From IMG/VR virus record IMGVR_UViG_3300045972_000140, positions 1-64,000 of that record: a stretch of 64,000 bases of DNA, one strand, 5' to 3'. The position numbers and the translations under genes were made by a program. Below the pieces are notes generated by a model. It was not told where the DNA came from, made no database searches, and saw only the letters and a program-made list of their open reading frames with translations. How positions within the stretch are numbered: the stretch's first letter is position 1; the number at the start of each line of letters is the position of its first letter. This document shows, one piece after another, positions 36,905 through 50,100 of the stretch. The DNA comes from a virus.

Positions 36905-39900
36905 TTAGATCAACTTCCAGTTTGTATTATAGGAATTGTACATTAAGTTTATTGCAGAACCAGACACATTTATCGATAATCCTGTTGCATCAAACTCAAC
37001 TGTGTGCCCTCCGCTTGCTGCAATCAGAACAGCATTAATGCTACATTTATTCGTAATATCGACTAATCCAACTTTATCCCCATCTGCCGGAGATGCTGGT
37101 AGTGTAACAGTAAACGGAGCGGTTGTAGAATCCGTTCGGACCAGATCATTTACTGCCGCTGTATAGGCCGAAGTCTTAACAGATGTAATTGCTAGACCGC
37201 CGGCGGGTGCTGGTGCCCAGGTCGGAGCAGATGAACCATTGGATGTTAATACTTGACCAGTTGTACCGTTTGTTACAAAGCTTGTGGTACCTGGTGCTGA
37301 TTGATAATGAAGGTTGCCTGCACTTCCTGCCGCAATATTTGTTGCAGTGGTTGCACTCGCTACCGTGCCAGTAACGTTGGCACCAGTTAAGCTTGTTAGG
37401 CCGGAACCATTACCAGTTGGTGCAAGATAGTTAGTACCTGCAACAAAGTTAGCTGCTCTATAATCACTTGCATATGTTGAATTAGCTGCATTATCGCCGG
37501 TATTTGTGCCAGATAAGTTAGCTACTGCGGCATTGGCTAAGTTTGCATTAGCAATAGCTGTGCCATTCCACACACCAGTTGTAATTGTACCAACACTTGT
37601 TAAGCTAGACGAAACTACAGTCGAGTTAAGTGCTGTACCAGTTAGTGTACCTGCTGCTGCTGTTACTGTGCCACTTGCACCAAGTGCAATAGCTGTACCG
37701 TTTACTGTTATAGAACTATTTACAAGTTTAACATTAGCGATAGATCCTGCTAACATTGTATTCGTAACAACACTAGTACCGGTTGTATAAACACCATTTG
37801 TAACTGTACCTGCGTTACCTGTTACTGAACCACTAATTGGGTTCGTAACTGTTAAGTTAGTAAGAGTACCAACGCTTGTTAAACTAGAACTTACAACATT
37901 AGATGCTAGTGTTGTTCCAGTTAGTGCATTTGCAGAACCACCAAACGATGGTCCACCCACTGTATAGCCTAAGTACGTAGTGCCACTATCAACGGTTACT
38001 AATGTCACGAAGGTATAAACTGTTGCAGAAATAACCGGGGCGGATCCTGTAACCCAAGAAACAGATGCTGGCCAGGTAATAGTATAGTTACTCGGATTAG
38101 GCGCAATTTGCATTGCAATATTAGTCCAATATCCGGATATAGCGTTAACAAAGGAGAATGTAGTATTACCAGATAATGTGCAGGTATAGTTAGTACCATC
38201 ATCGGCAAAAGCAAGTGTTACGGCGCCCGATGCTGCTATATCAGTGGTCTTATAACCAATAGCACCGTTAGCCTTTATATAACCAGAAAGTGTTTGATCA
38301 CCGGATACACCAGTTTGCAATAGAATGTTAGCAGCCTGACCTGTATCAGAGTCGCCACCGTAGAAACGAATATCACCACCACGTGTACCACCGGTGCCTG
38401 GATCAGTATATAATCGAATCGCATTACCGGTTGATGCACGGATTAATAACGAAGACGAAACACCGGCTGGTTGCCATATAGAATTTGATCCACCTAATAT
38501 TAAACCATAACTATCAACACCTGTACCTACTTGGAATTGTCTAGATGCATCGTCATAAGTTAACCCATCGCTAAACACTGTTGTACTTGCTGCGCTCTGG
38601 AATGGAACTTGCATTGCTACACCTGCCGCAATATTTGTTGCTGTGGTTGCAGATGTTGCTGTAGGAACTGTACCTGTTACAGCAATTGTTACTGCACCAG
38701 TTGCGCCTGATACAGATATGTTTGATCCTGCAGAAACAGATGTTACGCCAGTGTTGGCAAAAGTATTGCCTGTTAAAGATAAGCCTGTACCTGCAACATA
38801 AGTACCAGATCCGCTGAATTGAGCATAAACAATCGGGTCTGTGCCAACAGTTACTACGGTTGCTGTCTCTGTCCATCCGGTGTCGGCTTGTGTTGTACCT
38901 ACCTGTACATATACCGCTTCGCCATCAAGTTGTGCTGCTGTTGCTGAATCTGTTGCACGAGTCCATGCACTAGCTGCCACCACATAAATACCGTTCTGAG
39001 ATTGAGTTGTTTGATTTTTAACAAGTATGCGATTACCTGCAACCAATGCAATACCGTCGACTGTTTGTGTTCCAGATAATGTAATGTTTGCTGTTGTTGC
39101 TGCTCTAACCGATGTCTTCCAGCTTAGACCTGCTACCGCTGCGTCAACATAATTCTTTGTTGTTGCATCTGTCCCCGATGTAGGTGATGTAAGTCCAGTA
39201 ACTGTACCAGCCGAGAATGTAAGTGTTCCGGTGATTGTGTCGCCTGCTGTATTTACCGGAGTATAACCAAGTGCAGTTGTGATGTCACCTGTTGTTACTG
39301 CGGTTGTTGCGGTTACCAAGCCCTTGCCGTTTGTTGTAATCTTTTGGAATGACGCTGTAACTGGCGAAGCATTAACTGTCGCTAATGTTGCATTCGTAAT
39401 TGCTGTACCTGTGGTGCCCGACATTGTGATATCGCCACCTGTTACAGAGATTGCACCAGACGGAATACTAACTGATGTGGTTGTAACGGCTGTTACTAAA
39501 CCTTTACCGTTTACTGTAACTTGTGGAATTTGTGTAGCAGAACCGTATGTACCTACATCGCTGTTAACTGTTGCAAGAGTTGCTGCAAATGATCCTGTAC
39601 CGGAACCTGTTACATCGCCTGTTAATGCTATCGTCTGATCGCCGGTATTTGTACCACTTAAATTTGATCCGGCTACTGTGCCAGTAGCTACTACACTAGT
39701 AGGTGTAATATTGCCTAAACTAAGCGAAATAGTACCGCTAGTTGTTACTGGACTGCCTGACACTGTTATGCCGTTGCTACCAGATGCTGCAACAGATGTA
39801 ACGGTACCGGTGTTAGTTGTATAACCAGATGGATTAGAATTGTTATATGGAGTAAATCCGAGTGCTGTTGTAACCTGTGCACTTGTTAAGCTTAATGCAC

Positions 39901-40744
39901 CACTAAGTGTAAGCGAACCGGTCGACGTTACTGTTCCAGATAATGTTAAACCACTTACCGTTCCTGTACCAACTACAGATGTAACTGTTCCTGTATTAGT
40001 TGTATATCCATCTGGATTAGTCGAATTGTATGGAGTAAATCCAAGTGCATTTGTTACATCACTTCCACTGATGCTAGAAATATAACCAGCTGGGTTAGTT
40101 GCGTTGTATGGAGTAAAAGTTAGTGCAGTTGTTACATCCGACAATGTTAGTGTAATAGCACCTTGTCTTGTATTAAAACTAGTAACACCGCCAATGACGC
40201 CACCATTTACTGTGGGTTCTACTGCAAAATCAACTACACCAGTAGCACGATTAATAGAGTAAACTATATTTGATGTTAATCCGTTATCTGCTATTCTAAC
40301 AAATTCGAAATCAGATCCTGATGACGCACCTGTCTCTGTCATACTGTTTGCTTGCATTAACCAACGATCAACACCCGATGTTTGAAAACGCAATGTTCTA
40401 TTAAGAACATCTGCATTAGATATGCTAATGCCAGTGTTAGTAAGTGTCGAAGTAGATGTTAATGCACCAGTTGATTTATTAATAACAAACTTAGCACTGC
40501 CACCAAATGTGCCGCCATCGTTGAACTGAATTTGGGTATCGGCGCCACCGGGCGTAATTGCTCCACTCATCCAAGAAACATTAGTTCCGTTTGTTACCAG
40601 CAGTTTGCCGGCCTGTCCTGCCTGCGCCGGCAATAACGCATTTATTGCTGTAGGTGCAGTGGTTTGTCCGGTACCGCCAAGAGCAATAGGAATGGGACCA
40701 CCATTTGATTGAACTAAAATATTACCAGCTAGTTGTACGCCCAT
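36905..40744 (-). CDS. large tail fibre protein (paralogue A)
   Basis: 1279 residues, rich in G, T, S, N and V. The N-terminal 60 residues (GGTGQTTAPTAINALLP, then GGADTQIQFNDGGTFGGSA near residue 65) recur in the proteins at 40866 and 60747 and probably attach to a common base. At about residues 530-655 lies a KNYVDAAVAGLSWKTSVRAA module ending in ADTGWTETATVV that also occurs in 40866-44048 and 56464-59442. The middle has TTALGFTPYN repeats. No chaperone domain is visible. GGAG lies six bases before the ATG; a late box is at 40784. Confidence 0.75.
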   Translation of the reverse strand: MGVQLAGNILVQSNGGPIPIALGGTGQTTAPTAINALLPAQAGQAGKLLVTNGTNVSWMSGAITPGGADTQIQFNDGGTFGGSAKFVINKSTGALTSTSTLTNTGISISNADVLNRTLRFQTSGVDRWLMQANSMTETGASSGSDFEFVRIADNGLTSNIVYSINRATGVVDFAVEPTVNGGVIGGVTSFNTRQGAITLTLSDVTTALTFTPYNATNPAGYISSISGSDVTNALGFTPYNSTNPDGYTTNTGTVTSVVGTGTVSGLTLSGTVTSTGSLTLSGALSLTSAQVTTALGFTPYNNSNPSGYTTNTGTVTSVAASGSNGITVSGSPVTTSGTISLSLGNITPTSVVATGTVAGSNLSGTNTGDQTIALTGDVTGSGTGSFAATLATVNSDVGTYGSATQIPQVTVNGKGLVTAVTTTSVSIPSGAISVTGGDITMSGTTGTAITNATLATVNASPVTASFQKITTNGKGLVTATTAVTTGDITTALGYTPVNTAGDTITGTLTFSAGTVTGLTSPTSGTDATTKNYVDAAVAGLSWKTSVRAATTANITLSGTQTVDGIALVAGNRILVKNQTTQSQNGIYVVAASAWTRATDSATAAQLDGEAVYVQVGTTQADTGWTETATVVTVGTDPIVYAQFSGSGTYVAGTGLSLTGNTFANTGVTSVSAGSNISVSGATGAVTIAVTGTVPTATSATTATNIAAGVAMQVPFQSAASTTVFSDGLTYDDASRQFQVGTGVDSYGLILGGSNSIWQPAGVSSSLLIRASTGNAIRLYTDPGTGGTRGGDIRFYGGDSDTGQAANILLQTGVSGDQTLSGYIKANGAIGYKTTDIAASGAVTLAFADDGTNYTCTLSGNTTFSFVNAISGYWTNIAMQIAPNPSNYTITWPASVSWVTGSAPVISATVYTFVTLVTVDSGTTYLGYTVGGPSFGGSANALTGTTLASNVVSSSLTSVGTLTNLTVTNPISGSVTGNAGTVTNGVYTTGTSVVTNTMLAGSIANVKLVNSSITVNGTAIALGASGTVTAAAGTLTGTALNSTVVSSSLTSVGTITTGVWNGTAIANANLANAAVANLSGTNTGDNAANSTYASDYRAANFVAGTNYLAPTGNGSGLTSLTGANVTGTVASATTATNIAAGSAGNLHYQSAPGTTSFVTNGTTGQVLTSNGSSAPTWAPAPAGGLAITSVKTSAYTAAVNDLVRTDSTTAPFTVTLPASPADGDKVGLVDITNKCSINAVLIAASGGHTVEFDATGLSINVSGSAINLMYNSYNTNWKLI

Positions 40745-40783
40745 ATTATGTCTCCAAAGAGTTATTAGATTGAAAGTTATTGT

Positions 40784-40791
40784 TATTTATC
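40784..40791 (-). promoter_or_regulatory. late-promoter-like box GATAAATA
   Basis: CGGATAAATAAC on the minus strand, 40 bases before the fibre start at 40744 and just after the terminator of the preceding gene. Confidence 0.6.
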
Positions 40792-40819
40792 CGATATTTA
40801 AAAATATCAAGTTACAGTC

Positions 40820-40851
40820 AAGAAAATAGGCACTGAAGTGCCTATTTTCTT
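40820..40851 (-). terminator. strong intrinsic terminator
   Basis: Perfect 15-bp stem AAGAAAATAGGCACT/AGTGCCTATTTTCTT with a GA loop, in the gap after the stop at 40866. The U-rich arm serves as the tail in either direction. Confidence 0.8.
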
Positions 40852-40865
40852 GTAGTTAAAAAGTA

Positions 40866-43800
40866 TTAGGTTATTGCTGTACCAGAGATAATCCAAGTAG
40901 TTGCTGCTATTTTAAGGATGGTAGCAAACCCGTATGTACCTACTGTTCTGCTGCCTGTTGTACCAGCGCCTGCCAAGTACAATGTATCAGAAGTGATAGC
41001 AATTGTGCATGGTGTTGAGCTTTGATTTACAAAGCTGATCGCTGTACCAATTGGATATGCAACCGATGAGTTTGCAGGAATAGTGTAGGTTTGGCCACCG
41101 GATGCGGTATAAATGTGCTTTCCGGAATCGCTCAATCCTAATGTTGTTGTGCCTGTTACACGCTGTGGAACTTCAAGATATCCAACAGTGTATGAACCAG
41201 CGCCTGCTACAGGCACAGATGTCATTGCACCAGCTGCCGTAACTGTAGTGAAGGACGGAGTCAATGTGGTTGCAATTGTAACTGCACCTGTTGCACCCGA
41301 TACGGTAATATTTGTACCGGCTACCGCACTTGATACGCCGCCGGCGCCACCTGCTGCCCAAGTTGGTACACCGGCTGCTAAAGTTAATACGTAGCCATTT
41401 GTACCGGCTGCTAACATTGTTGTTGCGCCTGGACCTGTTTGGTATGCAATAGAACCTGCTGCACCACCTGCAAGATTAGTTGCTGCGCCGGCTGTTAAAC
41501 TCGATGCTGTACCTGTTAGTCCCGTACCTGGTCCTGTGAATTGAGTGGATGCAGTAAATGTAGTACCAGTGTATGCATTTGCTACATTAAGTGCATTAGC
41601 TGTGCCAACGGTTAAACTTGCTGCTGTGCCTGTAAGATTTGTTCCAGCAAATGTAGGTGCTGCTACTAAACCAATAGTGACTGCACCTGTTGCACTTGAT
41701 ACAGAAATATTTGTACCTGCTACATTAGATGTTACGCCGGCATTAGAAATTATATTACCGGCTATAGAAATACCTGTACCTGCCGTAAACGAGCCACCAC
41801 CTGTAAATTGTGCAAATACAATATTAGATGATCCAATTGTTGGATTAGCAGTTGTTTGTGTCCAACCTGTATCTAAGTTTATAGAACCGTTTGTAACATA
41901 CAAAGACGCATTACTTAATTCTGCAGATGTATTTGCATCAGTGGAACGACTCCAGGCACCGGATGCTGCAATATAGATACCATTTTGTGTTTGATTTGTT
42001 TGATTCTTAACTAAAACACGATCGCCTGCTAATGTTGTATATGTATCGATTGCCTGTAAACCGGACAATGTAATGTTTGCCGTTGTTGCCACTGCTGCCG
42101 ATGCTTTCCATTCTAAGCCAGCAACTGCATTATCGACATAATTCTTGTTGGCAGCGTCAGACGCATTTGTCGGATCAGGTAAGCCTGTAACTGTATGAGT
42201 ACCATCCATTGTAATAGTACCGGTCATTGAGCCACCAGTTAACAATAGATTAGATGATGCTGCGCCAGTTAATGCGCCAACAAATGTAGTCGATGTGACA
42301 GAAGTTAAACCAGCTAATGTAGTATGTGTACTACCAAGTGCAAAAGCAGTAGAACCTATTGTTACTGAACTGTTTGTTAGTGAACTGTTTGGAATATTAG
42401 AGATTGTAGCAGAGTTTGACCATGCTGCAGGTGCTCCTGCTCCTGCACTTACAAAAACTTGTCCTGCTGCGCCGACTGAGCCATTAACTGCAACAGAACC
42501 ATCTGTATTTATTGCAAGCCAATCTGTAAATACTGTCGATGTACCTGTTGACAAATATAATGCAGTATCAGATATCATTCTTAGTGGCTGACTTGTACCT
42601 GCTTCTACTAATGCAACACCTGTACCGCCCACTGTTAAAATGTTTACAGCCGGATCATATGTTAATGTAGAATATGTTGACGAACTTGTTCCTGTACCGT
42701 ATACGATCTGATTTGCTGGGTATGCCGGTGTGTGCGGGACTTGCCAAGTTGGTGCAGCACTAGGACCATTAGATGTTAATACATATAATGATGTACCCGG
42801 TGCAATATACGAAGTTGTATCTGCTGCAGACTGGTATGGTAGATAACCGATTGCGCCGCCGGCAATATTCGTTGATGTTGTTGTGCTTGTGGCAGAACTT
42901 GCCGTTGCTGCATTACCAGAAATACTAATGTTCCATGTTCCGGATGCATTTGTACCTGTTGTAGATGGCGCACCTATTGTATTATAAGAAATTGTTGTTG
43001 CGCTGCCACCATTAAACGATGATGGACTTGCTGCGCCAGTACCTGCGTTATTAAATGTTACTGCATTAATAACACTTGCTGAGCTGCCGTTAACTGAACC
43101 TGTAATTGTTCCTGTAACTGTTAAGTTTGCAAGTGTACCAACACTTGTTAAGCTTGATGTAACAATATTGGATGCTAATGTTGTTCCTGTTAGTGTGTTT
43201 GCTGCGCCAGATGCCGGTGTTGTCCAGGTTGGGATAGATGCACCGTTAGATGTTAACACTTGCCCGGATGTACCATTTGCAAGGAATGCAGTTGTATTTG
43301 TACCAGATTGGTACACAATATTGCCGGCGGCACCGCCATTAAGCGCAGTTGCTTTAGCAGCGGTTCCGTTAATAGAACCAACAATTGTTCCCGTAACTGT
43401 TAAGTTAGCTAATGTACCAACACTTGTTAAGCTAGACGAAACTACATTAGACGCTAATGTAGTGCCGGTTAGTGAGCCGGCACTAGCCGAAGTTGATATA
43501 GCCGTACCATTTACTGTAGGAGTTGTTTTAAAATCAAATACACCGGTGGCGCGGTTAACGCTATAAACTATATTTGATGTTAATCCATTATCTGCTACAC
43601 GAACAAATTCGAAATTAGATCCAGTATTTGAACCAACTTCGACGTTGTTGTTTACTTGAGATAACCAGCGATCGCTGCCTAGTGTTTGATAACTAAGTGT
43701 TCTATATAGTTCAGCTGAATTAGATATAATAAGGCCGGCATTAGTAAGTGTCGATGTAGATGTTATAGCGCCCGTCGATTTATTGATAACAAGAAATGCA

Positions 43801-44048
43801 TTACCACCAAACGTACCAGCGTCATTATATTGGATCATTGTATCTGACCCACCCGGAGTCATTACTACCGAATTCCAGAAAACATCAGTTCCGTTTGTTA
43901 CTAAGATCTTACCAGACTGATTAGACTGTGTAGGCAATAGTGCGTTAATTGCTGTTGGTGCTGTGGTTTGACCAGTACCACCCATGCTAATGGGTAACGC
44001 CTCGCCTTGTGATGATGCTAATATATTACCTGCGATTGTTACTGCCAT
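40866..44048 (-). CDS. large tail fibre protein (paralogue B)
   Basis: 1060 residues. MAVTIAGNILASSQGEALPI followed by SMGGTGQTTAPTAINALLP is the N-terminal module shared with 36905-40744 and 60747-61535. It has repeated GTTLASNVVSSSLTSVGTL units, and the KNYVDNAVAGLEWKASAAVA module at about residues 640-745. The C-terminus IKIAATTWIISGTAIT is short and hydrophobic. No enzymatic motif. Bounded by its own late box and terminator. Probably a fibre acting with, or alternative to, paralogue A. Confidence 0.75.
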   Translation of the reverse strand: MAVTIAGNILASSQGEALPISMGGTGQTTAPTAINALLPTQSNQSGKILVTNGTDVFWNSVVMTPGGSDTMIQYNDAGTFGGNAFLVINKSTGAITSTSTLTNAGLIISNSAELYRTLSYQTLGSDRWLSQVNNNVEVGSNTGSNFEFVRVADNGLTSNIVYSVNRATGVFDFKTTPTVNGTAISTSASAGSLTGTTLASNVVSSSLTSVGTLANLTVTGTIVGSINGTAAKATALNGGAAGNIVYQSGTNTTAFLANGTSGQVLTSNGASIPTWTTPASGAANTLTGTTLASNIVTSSLTSVGTLANLTVTGTITGSVNGSSASVINAVTFNNAGTGAASPSSFNGGSATTISYNTIGAPSTTGTNASGTWNISISGNAATASSATSTTTSTNIAGGAIGYLPYQSAADTTSYIAPGTSLYVLTSNGPSAAPTWQVPHTPAYPANQIVYGTGTSSSTYSTLTYDPAVNILTVGGTGVALVEAGTSQPLRMISDTALYLSTGTSTVFTDWLAINTDGSVAVNGSVGAAGQVFVSAGAGAPAAWSNSATISNIPNSSLTNSSVTIGSTAFALGSTHTTLAGLTSVTSTTFVGALTGAASSNLLLTGGSMTGTITMDGTHTVTGLPDPTNASDAANKNYVDNAVAGLEWKASAAVATTANITLSGLQAIDTYTTLAGDRVLVKNQTNQTQNGIYIAASGAWSRSTDANTSAELSNASLYVTNGSINLDTGWTQTTANPTIGSSNIVFAQFTGGGSFTAGTGISIAGNIISNAGVTSNVAGTNISVSSATGAVTIGLVAAPTFAGTNLTGTAASLTVGTANALNVANAYTGTTFTASTQFTGPGTGLTGTASSLTAGAATNLAGGAAGSIAYQTGPGATTMLAAGTNGYVLTLAAGVPTWAAGGAGGVSSAVAGTNITVSGATGAVTIATTLTPSFTTVTAAGAMTSVPVAGAGSYTVGYLEVPQRVTGTTTLGLSDSGKHIYTASGGQTYTIPANSSVAYPIGTAISFVNQSSTPCTIAITSDTLYLAGAGTTGSRTVGTYGFATILKIAATTWIISGTAIT

Positions 44049-44073
44049 GTTATGTCTCCGATGAAGTTAGTGT

Positions 44074-44081
44074 TATTTATC
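44074..44081 (-). promoter_or_regulatory. late-promoter-like box GATAAATA
   Basis: TTGATAAATAACAC on the minus strand, 26 bases before the start at 44048. Confidence 0.6.
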
Positions 44082-44114
44082 AACAAATCTTGTATTGCTT
44101 TTGTTATCTTATGA

Positions 44115-47100
44115 TTAGTTAGTGGGGAACGGTCCTGTCGGTACAGCAAACGAGCTAACATATCGACCAACGCCTTTTGTAATTCTTAAGTCGTCTATGG
44201 AACCGTTAAAGAATGAACCATTAGCTGTATTTGCATCAACACCAAGTGCAGGACGATTGACGCCATTGACATATGTGGTTGCATCTGTCCACGGTGACCC
44301 TTCTTGAATTCCATTTACAAACAGTCTTGTGACACCAGACACCCTAGATACTGCAACAAAATTCCAGGTGTTTGCTGCCAAGGCAGTGGTACTTGCAATC
44401 TGAATAGTTGCATTTACATAAACTTGAATAGTTTGTGTTGTAGTTTTCCATAGTGTAAGACCTGCGTATGTTGCTGTGCCAGCTGGTCGTGAATCATATA
44501 ATCCATATTGAGTTCCTGTTGCTCCTGCATTAAACCAGAACTCAACCGTGTAATCACCTGTACCGAATGCAAAGTTAGGGTTTGTACCAGGAACATATGC
44601 ATAGTCAGTAGAACCATTTAGTGCCAAGGCGCCGTTGCCAAATTTGGAATTAGATCCAACTTGTGCCGAGCCAACTAACATAAGATCGCTACCACCAACA
44701 TTATCAATGATACCACCATTAGTACCATTTAATAACAGTGCAGTACCGGAGATTGCGGTAAGAGGGGCAGTCGGTAGTGCAAATGACGACCCAGTGTAGA
44801 CTGCTGTACCGTTTACTACTCGAGCATTTGAAATATAACCGTTCCAGAAGGTAGCTGTGCCACGGTTACATAATCCAACTTGCATAGTCGGGTAAGTGTT
44901 AAGGATAGTATTGGTAGCACTTTGTACAGAGAGAACACCGTTTACATATGTAGACCATAGGCCACCGGTTCTTGTAACTGCTACGTGATTCCACGAATTT
45001 AAATAAATTAAGTCCGGTCCGGCCCACGATGCTGCGCCGCTGCCTCCGTTGGTAAAGAGTCTAATAGTAGTGCTATTCCCAGTTGTAGGTGTAGCAACAA
45101 TTTCAAATGCGTCAGAATTAGACGCAATGATTGCACAAGCCTGGGACGGACCAGTAAACGATAATGGATAAACCCACGCCTCAACTGTACAATCGTTCCC
45201 GGCAGATATATTCAGTGTACTACTAGCAGATACAGGTGTGGACAAATAATCAGTGCTACCATTAAATAACATTGATCCACTATTTGTTGAGGTGGAGTAT
45301 GAACTTGATACAGCAAATGGTGTAGCTGCTTGTATGGATGGTGTACCTGTTGCAGTAAGTGCAAAATTATTAGCACTGTTATCAACGAAACGGTTATTTT
45401 GCAATGTTAAAAGTGCTGTATTAGTAATAGCGGATAATGGCGATGTTGGTACAGTAAAGTTAGATGTATAAACTGCGGTGCCTTTGACGACACGTAGGTT
45501 GGAAATGTAACCTGCAAAGAAATGTGCATTAGCTGCATCTGTGTACAATCTACCGATAGTTGGCGCGGCAGCAGATGTTAAATTGTACACAACAGATGTA
45601 GATGCTGAGTTAACACCATTTACATAAAGAGTAGTTGTACCGGATAATCGAGCTGCCGCTAAATGAACCCACGTATTTGCCGAAACAGGATTTGCAGATA
45701 TTACCCCAGTACCTGTAGCAGATGTACCCAGATATACTTGTGGTTTTAAATCTGATCCCATTATTATAGCAGCGAATGTGTTAGTAGTAACTGTAGCATT
45801 GCCGCCGGTGCTATAAACTCCGGCAACCGTTAGTGCAGTCACATATACCCAGGCTTCGATTGTAAAATCTGCTGTACCTAGCACAAAAGCAGCATTGGCA
45901 GGAAGAGCTAGATAATCTGTGGTACCGTTAAAGTAACCACTCCATCCATTTTGGTCGAACGGACTGAATGTACCTTGTATTGGTGTACCAGTTGGTGTAA
46001 TTACCGATGTGTTAAGACTGCTATCTAAGAATAAATTGTTCTTAGAAACATTTTGTGTAACAGATTGAATATCACCTTGTAACAATAGCGCATTGTATTG
46101 GAAATATGGGTCAGTTGTGCCATTGTTTGGTAATGCTGCTGTAGGTGCAGTAAAGTTAGAAGTATAACGTGCAATACCGTTTGTGATGCGGAGGTCATCG
46201 ATATAACCGACAAATGCGGTCGCCCACCTTTGTGCCCATCCTACTGTCAGTAATCCAGTTGAATCTGTAATATTAGCCGATACGCCTGTAAATGTTCCGC
46301 AGGCTGTGCCATTGCAATACCAAGTCAATGTTGTACCATTTCTAACTATTGCCCAGTGTTCCCATACATTTGCAGTAGGTGTCACCGTAGATGCATAATC
46401 AGTAGCCACTGTACGGAAAGAATATGAGTTAATATTCGATGCTGTATTTCGATATATTATCCAACCAGTGGATGCATCGTTGAGCTTCTGACCGATACCG
46501 GCGCCGTTGCTAGATGTCCACGCACCAGTGAAATATTGTTGCCACTCGACTGTAAAGTTACCTGTACCAAAATTAGCAAAGCCAGTATTTGGCGCTGTTA
46601 GATAGCCGCTACCATCAAAATACATAGAACCTGTACCAAATTTAACTTGCGTAGTTGATGTAGTAGCTGTGCTTACAGTTGTAAGATTAATCTTACCTGT
46701 TCCATCAATGATACCAGAACCTGCAGCATTCAATAACAATGCCGTATTACCTGTAATTGCTAATGGTGCTGTAGGCGGAATAAAATTAGCTTTATATAAT
46801 GCAGTTCCGTTAACAAGCCTTGCATTAGATACATAACCAGAAAAATATGTTATGCCTGTAATGTTCTGTGGATCGGTACCAATTTTGAAGTTAGCACCTG
46901 CAGTAATTGTACCCGCTAATGCACCAGTACCTACGCTTAGTCCGTCAACGTAAACAGTTGCAGTTGATCCACTTCTAACCAATGCAATGTGGTGCCACAC
47001 ATTTGTTGTATACGTACCGGATGATTGTGTTATAGAATAAGCAGTAGTTCCTGCAGATCCTACTGCTGCAATAATATTGGCCGAGCCATTACTACGCTGT

Positions 47101-50100
47101 AAATAAAATCCTTGCCAAGTACCTGTTGTTCTGCATCCAAGTGCTGTAGCGTATGTTGTTGTACCTTTATCGTATACCCACGCTTCAACAGTAAAATCGC
47201 CCGGAATGGTAACTGAACCTGCTGCCGATACATAATCTGTGGTACCATTGAGATATATCGATCTACCATTTATTGTAGATGAGTATGATACACCAGTTGT
47301 CACAGGACCGCCAAAATTAATTGCGGGTGCGCCAGCGCCTGTAGTTATTGCAAATGCATTTACACTATTATCAACGAATCTACCGTTCTGTAATGTTAAT
47401 AATGATGTTCCAGTAATTGCAGGAAGTTGAACAGTAGTGGGTGTAAATGCGGACGTATAAACTGCCGTGCCTTTTACGATACGAAGATTAGACATATAGA
47501 ATTGACCATATACTCCCCACGTATTTGCATAACCTATTTTCAGAGAATCGGGATCAGTGATATTAGATGAATTAGTACCGGTTGCATCAACAACGCCATT
47601 CTTATACCACGTTACTGTTGAGCCATTGCGGACTAATGCCCAGTGTTGCCATACGCTATTTGCTGGCGTAGATCCAGTAAAGAAATCGTTTGTTAAAGAT
47701 AACCTGGCCGCCATGAGGTTTGCCTGAGAGCCGTTTCTGTAAATCTGCCAACCATTTGTTGTATCGTCGAGTTTTTTACCCATAACAGCACCGGCACCTA
47801 ACGATGCCCACGCACCCGGTACATATAACCAAAACTCAACTGTAAAGTTGCCGGCACCTAAATCGAGTGCTGTATTATTTGATACATTAGAATAACTTGC
47901 ATTATTATAGAATGCGCCCCAACCATTATTATCAAACGGACTAAATGTGCCTTGTATTGGTGCACCAGTTTTTGTTATAGTAAAAGCATTATACGAGCTA
48001 TCAATAATAGTATTATTATTGTTAGCTGGCGATGTATAAACAGTACCATCGGCGTGCATTAATAACGATACAGAGTTAAAATATGGATCACCTAAACTAT
48101 TATCTGGAAATGCAGATGTTGGTACAGTGAATCCACCTGTATAGCGAGCAATACCGGTTGTTATACGCAAATCGTCTAAGTAGCCGTTTAAATACCTTGG
48201 TGCGGTGCTGTTTAACCATCCTATTGCTAATGTAGTTAATGTGCTAATTCTAGCTGTAGCACTAGATGCGATAGCTACATTACTGCCATTAATATACAAG
48301 TTTGCGTTTGTTCCACTTACTACTGCCGCAATATAATACCATGCATTTGCAACCACAGTAGTCGAGGACGTCATATCGAATATAGTTGTTGTACCATCGT
48401 CATTACCTAATAAGAAACGAGGTTTACTTGTTGCACCTGTCAACATCAACATAACTTGTGTAGTGGTGCTACCATTAGTGATAGCATATATGCACTGATC
48501 AGTTGATACTGAGTTGAAGTTTACCCAACATTCAATTGTAAAGTTACCGGTACCAATTGGTTGTGTCTTACCTGTTATGCTGTCACTTGTACCATTAAAA
48601 TACATCCCACCTGTTCCAAATTTAGAGGAACTGGCCGTTACATAACCAGTGGTAGGACCTGCTAATGTAGGTGTCTGCGCTGTACCGATCGCCGTAAATG
48701 TGTAATTATTTACACTGCTATCTTTTAATAAAGCAGACGTGTTAAATAATAATAAGGTAGTCCCCGCAATTGCAGTAAGTGGCGCGACCGGTGGACGGAA
48801 TGGTGCTGTATAAACTGCAATACCGTCGACAATACGGAAGTTACTTATGCTTCCTGCAAAGGTTGTACCACCTCCTCCGCCTAATGTAAATACATCGGCA
48901 CCGGCAAACGCATTGTTTGCACCGATTGCAATAAGAGCACCATTTACATAAATCTTTAGACCACCGGCGCCGGTATTTTCTCTAACGAATGCAATATGAT
49001 TCCATACATTTATAGGAAGGATTGCGGCGGTCCATGCAAAGTATGTTGCGCCGCCGCCGGCGTTACCTTGAAAAGTAATACCTATATTTCCACTGAATAA
49101 ATTGCCAATTAGCCAACCGCTATTTTCTATCATCCAGTAACCTGTGGCAGTATATGATGCTGCTTTGACCCACATTTCTATTGTAAATGCACTGCCGCTT
49201 GCAGGATTAATAGATGCTGATGTAACACCGTTGGTTGTGCCTGCAAATGCAACACTGTATGGTGCAGCAATGGTAACCGCTGCATATGCATTATTGTGTG
49301 TTACTTCCGCAGTGCCTACAGTAGTTAAGTTGGATTTTCCTGATGCATCAATAGCACCAGTTGGTGTAGCCGATAATAATAATTGTGTGCCAGTTATTGG
49401 CGCAAGTGGTGTCGTGGGTGGTGTAAATGCGCCTGTGTAAACTGCTGTACCATTTACTACGCGAACACTAGATAGATAGCCAGGGAATGTCCAGTTAGCC
49501 GATGCGCCAGCATAGTACTGACCAACACCAATTGATGTAGTGTTAGGTGTTCTGATACCAGATGCAACAGTGCCTACCTGAACACCGTTTACATACAAAT
49601 ATAATGTCTGGCTACGTTGAACCCCTGCAATATGAAACCACTGATTTAGTGGAAGAATTGTAGCAGATGTTATAATACTACGACCTGGATCGTTCCCAAC
49701 AAGGAACGTTGGTTTACCAGTTGAATCAAATGCAAGACTAGAACCCCACACAGAACCTGTACCGCCGTTGTCTGTTGACATTATACCGCAAACAACACCC
49801 GGGAATGATGTTTTATAAACCCATGCTTCCATAGTAAAATCGTTTGCGCCAAACGCAAAACCTGCAGAACTAGCAGTTAATGAATCAGTGCTTCCGCTCA
49901 AATATATTGATCCACCGTTTACACTTGCAGTGTATGGTGCAGCTGGTTCAAACGGCGATACTGCCTGTATAGATGGCGTACCGGTAGCAGTCAATGCAAA
50001 GTTGTTTGTGCTATTATCCTTAAAGCGATTAGATTGTAATGTCAATAAAGACGTATTAGTAATAGCAGTCAACGGTGCGGTAGATGGTGTAAAATTAGTT